DNA from: Triglochin maritima
Taxonomy: Eukaryota > Streptophyta > Magnoliopsida > Alismatales > Juncaginaceae
Assembly: GCA_963682175.1 (NCBI GenBank)
Contig: OY821782.1
Location: 25,193,741-25,257,740 of the forward strand
Reading direction: 5' to 3'
Length of the DNA stretch: 64,000 bases
Each line of letters opens with the position of its first letter. Position 1 is the stretch's first letter. Shown piece after piece: positions 24,106 through 34,603 of this stretch. A model generated the notes under the pieces. The model had not been told where the DNA came from. It ran no database searches and saw only the letters and a list, made by a program, of their open reading frames with translations. A program made the position numbers and the translations under genes.

Positions 24106-25197
24106 ATGGCTGCTTCCAAAAGCATTGTCGCTGATCTGACTCGAGGAGATAAACTCAATGAAAGAAATTACGATCTGTGGCAAAGTAAAATTGGGTATCT
24201 CTTAGACGATCAGGAAATGTTAGAAAACATAAACCAATCTATGTCTCCCCCCGAGGAGGGGAATACTGCGCAACATCGCAAAAACTTGGATGTTTATAAT
24301 GCATGGAAAAAGAAAGACCGAATTTCTCGAATCTCAATTCTAAGTTCAATGAGGGACGATCTGTTACTGCGGTTCGAAAAGTTTCGAACTGCAAAGGCCT
24401 TGTGGGAAGCTGTGAAGTTTCAGTACGGAGTGACCTCCGTCACAAGGGCACGCCAGCTTGGGCTCATGTTTGATGGGTATAAAATGCGCCAAGGTCACAC
24501 GATGAGGCAGCATATTACCGCAATGTCAAACATGATTAGCAAGCTGAGCGCTGCCGGTCGTGCTAAGACTGATGAGGAGCAAGTGTCTGCTCTCATCAGA
24601 TCATTGCCTTCGAAGAATTGGGAGCATATGAAGGTCCATCTGACTCATGCTGATGACATCAGGACATTTGACCAGGCCGCAAAACACATAGAGCTGGAGG
24701 AGGACCGCATGCTTGCGGAAGCCCCTCTAATTGAAGTATTTGCTGCTGAGGCTGGCGCTCCTCGGAGGAGTGCAGGTTTTAAGCGCAAAAGAGACAGAGC
24801 TCAGAGTTTTAAAGGCAAGAAGGGTGCAAATACAAACAAAACAGAAAACAAAGCTGGAAAGAAACGACCTCGAGGATCCAGAGGTGGGAAAGATAAGTCT
24901 AATGTGACTTGTTTTAACTGCCGAAAGACTGGACATTTTTCTCGTGAGTGTAGTGAGCAAAATGTAATTACTGTGTGTAATCCCTCGAATTGTAACGTGA
25001 CTAGTTCTGTGATGCTCACTGATCATTCTCCTGTGTGGATTGTGGATTCAGGTTCCACGGACCACGTAACAAAGGATCGTTCTGCCTTCGTGGAATATCG
25101 TCGTGTTCCAAGTGGGAGGCGAATAAACATGGCAAACAATAGTAGTATTGAAGTTCTTGGAGTTGGCAGATGCAAAGTGGCTTTGCAAAGTGGCTGA
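24106..25197 (+). pseudogene. gag: Copia-1 gag and start of protease
   Basis: I chose the ATG at 24106 (MAASKSIVADL) because Copia-2 conserves this start; an in-frame ATG 15 bp upstream also exists. The 363-residue product has a copia gag domain (LNERNYDLWQSKIGYLL near residue 20, then a helical capsid region) and a basic Lys/Arg-rich linker. A CCHC zinc knuckle CFNCRKTGHFSREC (residues about 269-282) follows, then the aspartic protease motif WIVDSGSTDHVT with the catalytic Asp near residue 314. The frame ends at a TGA (25195-25197), probably a CGA-to-TGA change, because the protease frame continues in the same phase with LLLHDVLYAP. In life gag builds the particle and the protease processes gag-pol. 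Confidence 0.88.
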
Positions 25198-26220
25198 ATC
25201 CTATTACTTCACGACGTGTTGTATGCACCAGCTATACGGCGAAATATTATTTCTGTTGTTGTTTTGATGAGACATGGTTTTAAAGTTGTTTTTTAGAACA
25301 ATGATATGGGTTTATACCTTGCTAACATTTATTATGGATGTGCCTTTCGTTCAGACGGTTTTATTGTGTTGGACGCAATTTATGATTTCAATCGTAATAC
25401 TAGTGTCTTTATGAGTGAAAGTTCCGTGAATAATGATTCAGTTATGTGGCATGCTAGACTAGGTCACATTGGTGTTGACTGGATGAACAGGTTGGCAAAG
25501 GAGGGGGTATTAGGAGAATGCTCCAAATTTGAATTGCCGACCTGTGAATCTTGTCTAGCTGGAAAGGCAACTAGAAAACCGTTCGGAAAAGCCATTAGGG
25601 CTACTTAACCTTTAGAACTAATTCACTCGGATATTTGTGGACCTTTGAATGTGCGTACTAGACATGGACAAAGTTACTTCATCACATTTATTGATGACTA
25701 CACTAGATATGGTCATATTTATCTTATTTCTCACAAGTCAGAAGCTCTAGAATGCTTTAAGAAATTCATGGGCTTGGTAGAGAATCAATTGGATAATAAG
25801 ATAACAACTCTTAGAACGGATATAGGTGGTGAGAATCTCTCCATAATGTTAAAAGAGTTATGTGATGAAAAGGGGATATCTAGACAACTCACTATGCCTT
25901 ATACTCCTCAGCAAAATGGTGTTGTCGAGAGAAGGAATAGAACGTTGCTAGACATGGTTAGATCCATGATGGCGCATGCGAGCTTACCAATTTCGTTTTG
26001 GGGAGATGCTCTAATGACTGCTGCATATATCCTCAATAGAGTTCCAACAAATCGGTTCCCTCAACTCCATATGAGTTATGGACGGGACGGAAGCCTGATT
26101 TTAGCCTACTGCGTCCTTGGGGATGCGCAGCATACATTCATTCTACTAGTCACCGATATGGAAAACTAGGACCTAGAGGGAAAAAATGTATCTTTGTAAA
26201 ATACAGTAATCTCTCCAAAG
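25198..26220 (+). pseudogene. Copia-1 protease end and integrase
   Basis: It continues in the gag phase with LLLHDVLYAPAIRRNII. In-frame stops are the TAG near 25296 (GAG in Copia-2) and the TAA near 25606 (TCT in Copia-2). The GAG-pre-integrase zinc motif is visible as MWHARLGHIG and CESCLAGK. The rve core follows: SDICGP with the first catalytic Asp near 25630, LRTDIGGE with the second near 25818, and GVVERRNR with the Glu near 25926. A frameshift near 26055 relative to Copia-2 ends the good frame. Integrase inserts the cDNA and makes the 5-bp target duplication. The catalytic triad survives but the frame does not. Confidence 0.85.
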
Positions 26221-28165
26221 GTTATGTTTTTATCGGGGTAGACGAGAATGAAAGAAGGACGGAACTGGAGTCTAGGGATGCCACATTCTTGGAAAATGAA
26301 TTTCCAACCCTTGCTGGAGCTATCAAAGAGTCAGTGGACTTCTTTGAACGACAAGATGAGGACATTGCCACTCTACGGGATCTGGAAGTTGAACATGAGG
26401 TTCCACCAGTCAATCCTAGTGGGAGCAACAATACTGAGGATCCGATAGCTCTCACGGAGGATGAGCCATCAGATACCCATCTGCGTTGAAGTAAACGCGG
26501 GCTCATTCCTCGTAGGCGGTTCCGCTTAGAGGAAGAGGCCCTCATGATAGCTCAAGAAGAAATTGATTATAAATCATCTGGGATGACAGTGATCGATGAG
26601 CAAGAACCGAAGACCTTGAAAGAGGCTTTGGAAGGTCCAAATGCGAAAGAGTGGTTAGAAGCTGTAAAGGAAGAGTTGGAGTCGATGAAAGTTAATCGAG
26701 TCTGGGACTTGGTCGACTTACCGCCGAACCGAAAGGCCATTGGGGCCAAGTGGATCCTCAAGATTAAGAGGAAGGCAGATGGATCTGTTGATAGATTCAA
26801 GGCTAGACTGGTAGCTAAAGGCTACACCCAAAGAGAAGGCGTGGATTTTGAGGAAACCTTTTCACCCGTTGTTAGGTTTGCCTCCATCCGCCTTCTACTA
26901 GCTATTCTAGCTCAGATGGACTTAGAGCTTTACCAAATGGATGTAAAGACTGCTTTTCTCAATGGAGAACTTGAGGAGGAGATCTATATGGATCAACCTC
27001 AAGGTTTTGAAGTCAAACGACAAGAGCACTAAGAGTGCAAGCTCAACAAGTCCTTGTATGGCTAAAAAAGCGTCTAGACAGTGGAACATTCGCTTCCATA
27101 AAGCTATATCAGAGAATGCGTTCTCAATGCTTGAGGAAGATCACTGTGTGCGTTAAGAGATCCAATGGTAAATTTGTCATTCTGACCTTGTATGTTGATG
27201 ACATACTCATGGCTGGCAATAGCAAAGAGTTTCTGAAATCCACTAAAGAGTGGTTGTCCTCCACGTTTCATATGAAGGACATGGGTGAAGCTAGCTGCGT
27301 CCTTGGTGTCAAGATTGTTAGAGATAGGTCTAAGAGACTTCTGGGATTGTCTCAAGAGACTTATATTAACAACGTCTTAAAGAAATACCATATGGACAAA
27401 TGCAAACCAATCGACACTCCTATTGAGAAGGGTTTGCACTTAAGCCTTGATAAGCATCTTGAGACTCCTGAAGAGAAGGCCAAAATGAGCAAGGTTCCAT
27501 ACTCCAATGCTGTGGGAAGCCTTATGTACACTATGATGTGTACTAGGCCAGGCATTTCTTATGCTGTGGGCATGGTGAGTTGATACCAGTCCAACCCAAG
27601 CATGGAGCACTGGAAGGCAGTCAAGATAATCATGAGATACCTCAGAGGAACGAGTAACTACATGCTGTGTTACCAAGCATCAGATCTCTGTCTGATTGGC
27701 TATAGTGATGCCGATTGGGTTGGAGACATTGATGAAAGGAAGTCTACCTCTGGTTATGCTTTCTTGCTGGCTAATGGGGCCATCTCATGGTCTAGCAAGA
27801 AGCAAACCTGTATAGCCCTGTCGACTATGGAAGCATAGTATGTTGCATGCTCTACAGCAGTACATGAAGCAGTTTGGTTGAGGAGGTTCTTACTACATAC
27901 TGGGCTAGTAGAGACATCTGATGAGCCTGTTGTTGTCTAGTGTGACAGCATGGCTGCCCTTTGTTATGTGAAAGACCCCAAATATCATGGAAAGACCAAA
28001 CATATACAGGTTAGGTATCATTTTGTGAAGGACATCATAGCGAGAAAGGAAGTTGTGTTAAGACATGTATCTACTAGTCTTATGGTAGCTGACCCTCTTA
28101 CCAAAGCCATAGCTAAGGACTTGTTTGTGTCTCATGTGAAGTCCTTAGGCTTATGCAGACTTTGA
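26221..28165 (+). pseudogene. Copia-1 reverse transcriptase and RNase H
   Basis: RVT_2 starts with TLKEALEGPNAKEWLEAV near 26620, followed by KARLVAKGYTQREGVDF and QMDVKTAFLNGELEEEIYM. The catalytic YVDDIL is at 27191-27208. Then KYHMDKCKPIDTP leads to RNase H with GYSDADW (near 27700), KSTSGYAFLL and a terminal VSHVKSLGLCRL stop at 28163-28165. Lesions are a stop at about 27030 (TAA after KRQEH), a frameshift between 27040 and 27150, a TGA near 27581, a TAG after STMEA at 27836-27838, and a TAG near 27938. The RT and RNase H copy genomic RNA into cDNA. This copy cannot make a full polyprotein. Confidence 0.87.
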
Positions 28166-28279
28166 TGTATTGGCATGTCTAACTTCCTTTTATGAGTGAT
28201 TGTGTTTTCCTTTCGACTATATCTGTTTTGGTTGATGTAGTTGTTCTAGCATAAAATATAATTTTGTCAATAGGCTGAA

Positions 28280-28303
28280 GAATGCTCACTCACACGAGCA
28301 TTC
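28280..28303 (+). other. Conserved stem-loop downstream of Copia-1 pol
   Basis: GAATGCTC (28280-28287) and GAGCATTC (28296-28303) form a perfect 8-bp stem with an 8-nt loop. The same hairpin occurs in Copia-2 at 53969-53992. It lies about 115 bp after the pol stop. Confidence 0.6.
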
Positions 28304-29178
28304 GCCTCTGGCGCTTTTGATAGCGAGCAGAGATGACACTGATCATAAAGAGATCTTGCATGATAGATCTGGAGAAGTTCATGATCGGATAGTCGCCTTG
28401 ATTAAGAATCAGGATGAGATCCTCTATGTTGGTGTGGATTGACATGAATGTTCCCACGATTCATGTGACCTATAGAAGCCAAGTGAGAGCATCACATGTG
28501 GCGCCAGGTGGCACCTGTATGGTGTTAAGGCGACAATGATGAAGCTCGGGTCAGGCGCAGAGGGGTGCGACTGGAGTAAGACTTGTATGGTGTTGAGAGA
28601 CAGACGTACTATTGTGTACAATATGATCCACCATAACATGTTTGTCATACAACATGTGCTGAGCGACCATTGGGAAGTGAAAGGATGGATCCCTGCTCCT
28701 TCACTGTGTGAGTCCAACACTTAATTGTCATTAGTTACCCTCAGTGACCTTCGACGACGCCCTGAAGCAAAGAGTTAATGTGGCTACTTTAGGATGTTAT
28801 CTATGACAATGAGAGATTCGGTCTACAGAGGCATCTTCGGGAAAGGAGTCAACTCTGAGTGTAATGGTGGTCTGGTGCGAAGGGAAAGGTTTGACTCGAC
28901 GGCAGTGAAAGTATTTGCTGGGCCCAACTGTATTGGATACAGGAGCAAGTACCTTGATTACACGAAGGTATTCTCTCCGAGGGATCGAGATACCGTTCAT
29001 GTTAAGTGAGTTTCTGAGTAAACCTGAGGAACAGTGATGTGCATTTGACTGCTTAATTATTATTTTTGTGAGGATGTTGTCATTCTGGCCTTCTAGTAAG
29101 GTTTTTAGTTTGAGACTCCTAATTGCAGGTGCATCACCGGTCGCACGACCCATTTGTCCGTATGATCAGAAGAGTGCA

Positions 29179-29376
29179 TGTGTCAGGGACACAGATAGTC
29201 TTGTATCAGGGATACATAATCGGAGACTTGCGTATTGTCGATGCATTCTTGGAAGAGTTAAATAGTTATATATATCAGGGATATATTCATATGTGTCGGG
29301 GACACATGAAGAGGTGAAACATTGCCATCTTATGATTGTATGTATCGGGGATATATGCATATGTGTCAGGGACACA
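29179..29376 (+). repeat. Alternating 15-bp palindromes in Copia-1 3' region
   Basis: Six units occur: TGTGTCAGGGACACA (29179), TGTATCAGGGATACA (29202), TATATCAGGGATATA (29271), TGTGTCGGGGACACA (29292), TGTATCGGGGATATA (29341) and TGTGTCAGGGACACA (29362). Two variants, a -GTC/GAC- type and a -ATC/GAT- type, alternate in pairs about 70 bp apart. They end 40 bp before the 3' LTR. Confidence 0.75.
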
Positions 29377-29419
29377 AGAAGAGGACGTGTTGTTGACGTG
29401 TTGTGCAAGTGGGAGATAT

Positions 29420-29798
29420 TGGATTAATCTTAGGAATAAGATGATGTTTGCCCAAAGCACTGACACGTGGTGCACTCTCATTGGCTGGGCATTAGGATTT
29501 AGGGAAGACTCTTCTATATAAGAAGAGGAGGCTCTCATTGGAGGGGGTAGCATTCCTTGTATGCAAAACCCTAACCCTAGCCGCCACCTCTCCTCTCTCT
29601 CCCATCCGTCCCACCTTCTCCTCCATTCCTCCCGTAGACTCTTGGGTTGTGGATTAGTCCTTCTTCTCCACGAGAGTTGAAGGTCAACCGGTGCTCGAGG
29701 CGACTCTGTGAGGTGATCTCTGGTTCCCTTCCGCTGCCAAAGGTTCTCTCCTACAAAGGTAAATCCGAACCTGTAGATTCAATCGTAGCTTGCTTACA
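29420..29798 (+). repeat. 3' LTR of Copia-1
   Basis: This is a 379-bp partner of 21751-22122, preceded by the purine tract AAGTGGGAGATAT and followed by TTATCTA. An extra AACCCT accounts for most of the length difference. Confidence 0.88.
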
Positions 29799-30654
29799 TT
29801 ATCTAAATTGTCAATTTTTTCTGAAAGGTGGTTCACGTAAAGTCGAATTATCTATTGGGTTTCTCCCACGGGTTTTGCTTCCGAAACAAAGCGACAATCA
29901 TTTTTCGGTTATACATGGGGAAGGAGTTATTTCAATTCAGTCCTCTTGTCCCTGACGTTTGGTAGCAAGGTCACGCCTGGGCCGTGGTTGTAGTTTCCAT
30001 GTTCATGCAGGACATAAAAAGAGAAAGAGGTCCATGCATGTCACTATACGGTCCTCTGGAATATTGATATTAGTGTTTCAGTAAAGAAAGTTTAATATCT
30101 AGGGGAAAATGTTGTTAAATTGATACACCAGCTCTTTTATATGTTACTACTATAAAGAAGTTGAATAAGGACGAAAATGAAAGGAAATCCTAATTTCCTT
30201 CAATAGCGGTTATGGAAGTTTGATTCTGTTATTACAAATCACGTGTACATTATAACTTTATATTAATATTGACACACGTGCACACTTTTTGTACCTATTT
30301 GTCTTTTTCCCGAAACATTCAAACCGTAAAATTTTACAAATTTCCTAATATCCAACTTTGGACAATGTTTTGAGGCTTTCCGTTGCCAACTTGTATGCCG
30401 AACATGGTTCTTATTTGTATTCCTGAAATTTATTATATTTTCGGTGGTGGATAGGTTTGAGTGTTTGTTTGAAAATATAAGGAAGGATATATTGAAATTT
30501 ATTATATTTTCGGTGGTGGATAGAAATTTTATTCGGGGCGGCAAGCATGGGGCAATTAGGCACGACCCCACTATCTACCAATCCATTAAATGAGTGAATT
30601 TGCACAAGACTCGTCATCCAAAAGACCTGAAGGTCCAAGATAAGAAGTAGTGTT
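29799..30654 (+). repeat. Segment H, copy 1, part 2
   Basis: It is collinear with 48000-48120 and 55494-56288. The site TTATACATGGGGAAGGAG near 29911 is the uninterrupted version of the site that Copia-2 occupies. It ends where F1 element A is inserted at a GTCTT-like site. No coding region was recognised. Confidence 0.7.
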
Positions 30655-32114
30655 TGTTGGAACGTGTATGGTCCTAATTGTAATCATTTTTAAACTAATC
30701 TCTACTTGATTCACTCAAAGATATGTGCCGCGGAATGAACAAACAACCCAAGTAAAGAAAGGCAATGCAAACCACAAGAACTCCGGGATTTTTACTGACG
30801 TTCCGCCACCCGCCTACATCCACTATTGTGAACTTTGCTCCACACTTCGAGCTCCACTCACGACTTCACTATCTGATCCCCGTTCCAGGATGGGACACAA
30901 CGCCTTTACATTCTTCAAGCTAGCAAACAACCCTCGCCTAGCTTGGAATCCACTTCTCACAATCCAAGAAGGATGCTTCGGGCTTTCACCGGAGGCTTTA
31001 CACTTTTTAACAAAGGAACTTGAGTGGAACAACACTCTCTATCTTGAGCACACTTTGAGTATAATGTGGAATTTATCAAGATGTGGAAGTTTAGGCTTGG
31101 TGTGTATGTTTTGAAGCTACGAGGATTGGAAGATTGCTCTCTAATGTATGACACAAATGGAAGTGGGAGAGATGTTGAATTGTGTCTTCGTAACATCTAT
31201 TTATAAGCTCCTAATGTGTTATAGCCGTTGTGATATAAGTAGATGATGTTTGAGTAAGAAGCACAAAATAGAAAAGCACAAGGCATTGTTCAGGACAAAT
31301 TCGGTCGACCGAATTGTGCTTAACGGACAAATTCTGCCATCAAGAAAAGACGTCCAGATAGGTCTAGAAAAGTCATGGAACAAAATGGTCAACCGAACAA
31401 AGGACGGTCGAACGAATATGGCTATAAGTTAAGTTCACTAAAGTGAACGATCAAACTAAAATGTGGGACGGTCGATCGTTCCCGGAACATTGGGTTGAAG
31501 AGAAATCTACGATCGGTCGACCGGGGTATAGGGGACAGTGGACCAGTGGCCAAATATTTTGGGGTTTTGGGAAATCCGACCATTGTAGAAAACGACAAGT
31601 CTAACAGTCAATTGACACGTGTAGACGGTCGACCGAAAAGGTCAAAACGGTCGAGCAGTCATTCAAGGAATCTCACTCTTGGCTAACTGAATAAATAGAT
31701 CATTCGATCGAATAGAAATCGTTCGGTCGACCGGTTTAGCACAGGCATATAGGTTAAGGTTTAGTGATATTCCCGTCTAAGTTTAGGTGACCTATTGCAG
31801 TCCAATTGATATGAAATTTTGTGTGTGACTTCTACAAGAAACCAAGTGTGTATGTGTGAGAAGATATTTACTATAGTATACTCAAGTACACAAACTTCCT
31901 AAGACTCAAAAGAAATACACAATTACATGTCTTCAATAAGCTTGATTACATACCTTGACTTCAATTCCTTTCTTCCTTGAGTCTTCATCACCTTTAGAAG
32001 TTAGCACAAGGCAATATATATGTTATGCATAATGTGTGCTATTATACTCTTCATTGTTATTAAGATTAGGTTGATTAAATCATCAAAACATAGGTTAAGG
32101 CCTAAAAGCCAACA
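30655..32114 (-). repeat. F1 LTR, complete copy (3' LTR of element A)
   Basis: This is the best F1 LTR in the window, with perfect TGTTGG/CCAACA ends. In sense (minus) direction a U3 of CGGTCGACCG-type palindromes (exact at 31724-31733, 31514-31523 and 31302-31311) precedes a TATA-like CTTATAAATAG near 31198-31208. Confidence 0.75.
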
Positions 32115-34603
32115 ATCTTCCCCTTTTTGATGATGGCAACCTATATCTTAATACTTGAAATTACTATATGTCAATTACGCATGTATGATGCTCCCCCTAT
32201 GAGTGTGCATAGTTTGTGTTTAATTTTAACCAAATTTCAAGTTCTTGTTGTTTCCCCCCAATATTCTCTCCCCCTTTGACATCCATAAAAGATAAAATTT
32301 ATAATGGAAATTTTGATGTCTTTTTCTTGTAATGAAGGTTCTCCCCCGTAATTTTGCACTTCATTACTCTTCCTAGATAAAAATCCTCATTGAGCTCCCC
32401 CTATCAATATGGGTTGGTTTATTAAGCTCAATTTTCTCCCCTTTGTGGCCACCATCGTACAATCCGAGAAAAGTTTCACACCGAAAGCTAGTACAACTCT
32501 TGAAGACTTTACTTCAGCAACTAATCTTGGGCACTTGAAGTGAATGATGCAATCAAAGAGAGTGATTTCAAGTGGCAAGATGTGAGCACAAGATGTTTAG
32601 AGCAAGTATAAGAGTAGTAGTGAGATTTAAGCTAGGAGAAAGATTGGTGGTGTTAGAAGTGTGTTCTCAGCTCTATAAATAAGCTCTAAACTAATTCTAG
32701 CTGTTGGGATTAAATTGGTATTGAGTTGTGTAAGATAAGAAATGACAGGACACATTTCTGAACACTAACGGTCGACCGGATCGGGTCTATCGGTCGACTG
32801 GTATGTGAAAATATATATTTCGGTTGAGCAAAGGTGCAGACGGTGTAACCAATTGGGCTAGAACTTAAGTCATCGGTCGAACAGAATGGATCAATTGTTC
32901 GACCATAAACTTCCAGTAAGACTGGAGCAGGGAAATATCAAGAATCGGTCGACCGTTAAAAGAGTTTAGGTCGACCGTTTGGAATTTTGATCATAGACAA
33001 AACAACGCAAATGACAATTGGTCGAATAGAATAAATTGAGGGTTCGAACGAAAACTTCCAGTAAGACCCGGAGCCAGGAAGTTTAAAGAACTGGTCGACT
33101 GTTAAAGGGGTTTCGGTCGATCGGATGACCAAATCTAAGAAGGGGGTTAGGTAAGTATGTGTATAGGACCGTTGGTATATACGACAAGTTTAACGGTCAT
33201 ATTTAAGACGAATACGGAAATCCAATCGGTCAAACAAAGTAAAGTTTCGGTCGACCGGATGACACAGTAACCATGACACGTGTCAAAAAATTATAGGATA
33301 GATGATTTGTATCGGTAGAACTGGGTCCTATCATTTGACAAAAGAGAAACGTTCGAACGGTATAGGGATTTTGGTCATCCGATTTAGACTGGGAAACCAG
33401 ATATAGAATTGGTCAAACGAAAAGATGATTCTGGTCGGCCGTTTAGGAAACAAGAGGTTGTTTGTTGAAATCCGTTCGAAGCAGATGGTTCTACAGGTTG
33501 ACTGGTTTACACGGAATTCCTATTTCCAAGGACTTTTAAAGTGATTCGACGATTTCCTATTAATGTCAAATCGATATGGATTTGAATTTGGAACTTTTTT
33601 AGGTTTCCTAGGGGATATTCAATGCAATTTAACAAAGATTTCAAGTGCCAAGTTACATTATTGCCTAAATACAAGAAATATAAATCTATCTACTCTTCAG
33701 TCTTCATTTCTTGTGTTAAGTCAAACTTGGTTCCAGAAATGTTAGAGAATACAATATAAGCAACCTATGATATTAAGAAAATACATGTGTTTATTGATAT
33801 TTTTGTTAATCATCAAAACGGATTAGCAATTATTAGCCAAAAAGCCAACAAAGTTCACTTAAGTCAACCGTCGAACTAAAATTGGGGATGGTGAATCGGT
33901 CAAGGAGTTTTGGCAGGAGTAAAAATAAGTTCGTTCGATCGGGGTATTGCGAACGGTTGACAAAAAAACATCCAGGCCCTTTGGGAAGATGGAGAAATCA
34001 ATGATCGGTTGGCTGGGGTCTATGGAACGTTCGACCGGGGGCCAAAGTATTTTGGTATTTTGGGAAATCCGACCGTTGTAGAAAACGACAAGTCTAACAG
34101 TCAAAATACACGTGTAGACGGTCGGCCGAAAATGTAGAAATAGTTGACCGGTCAGGCAAGGGAATCACTATTGGCTATCTGAATAAACAGATCATTCGGT
34201 CGAACGAAAACCGTTCGGTCGACCTATTTAGCACAAGCAGTTTGGTTAAGGTTTAGTGATATTCTGGTCTAAGTTTAGATGACCTATTAAAGTCCAATTG
34301 ATCTGAGATTTTGAGTGTGACTTCTATAAGGAACCTAGTGTGTATGTGAGAAGATATTTACACTAGTTTGCTCAAGTACAAAAAGTTCCTAAGACTCAAA
34401 ATAAATACACAATTACATGTCTTCAACAAGCTCGATTACATACCCTGACTTGAATTCCTTTATTCCGTGAGTCTTGATCACCTATAGAAGTTAGCACAAG
34501 ACAATATATATGCTATGCATAATGTGTGCTATTCTACTGTTGATTGTTATTAAGATTAGGTTGATTAAAACATCAAAACATATATTAAGGCCAAAAGCCA
34601 ACA
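30655..34603 (-). mobile_element. F1 element A: deleted copia-like LTR retrotransposon with nested F2 LTR
   Basis: Reading minus, the 3' LTR is 32114-30655 (1460 bp, TGTTGGC...CCAACA). The purine tract just before it appears on the plus strand as TCTTCCCCTTTTTG (32117-32130). A short internal remnant (32115-32455) joins directly to an F2 LTR fragment (32456-33850). AAGTT and the remaining half of the 5' F1 LTR follow (33856-34603). Flanks are GTGTT (30650-30654) and ATCTT (34604-34608), decayed forms of GTCTT, which occurs uninterrupted at 56289-56293. All coding capacity is deleted. Confidence 0.7.

Larger units (their letters stand above)
21751..29798 (+). mobile_element. Copia-1: full-length Ty1/copia retrotransposon, inactivated
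   Basis: LTRs lie at 21751-22122 and 29420-29798. A primer-binding site follows the 5' LTR, a purine tract AAGTGGGAGATAT precedes the 3' LTR, and gag, protease, integrase, RT and RNase H occur in copia order between them. The flanking TTATCTA occurs at 21743-21749 and 29799-29805, and the uninterrupted site is preserved in segment H copy 2 near 48000. The LTRs differ by a 6-bp indel and several substitutions, so the insertion is not recent. Stops and frameshifts in pol make it non-autonomous. Confidence 0.9.

Noticed and set aside
25171..25197. Apparent 13-bp tandem duplication (TGCAAAGTGGCT twice) as the cause of the gag-protease stop in Copia-1.
   Set aside because: The downstream protease frame (LLLHDVLYAP) is in the same phase as gag with the duplication present, so a single CGA-to-TGA change explains the stop better.
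28424..29155. Minus-strand frames opposite the Copia-1 3' region as possible antisense genes.
   Set aside because: They are not held open at equal length in Copia-2 and have no recognisable domain; the region is better explained as 3' untranslated sequence.
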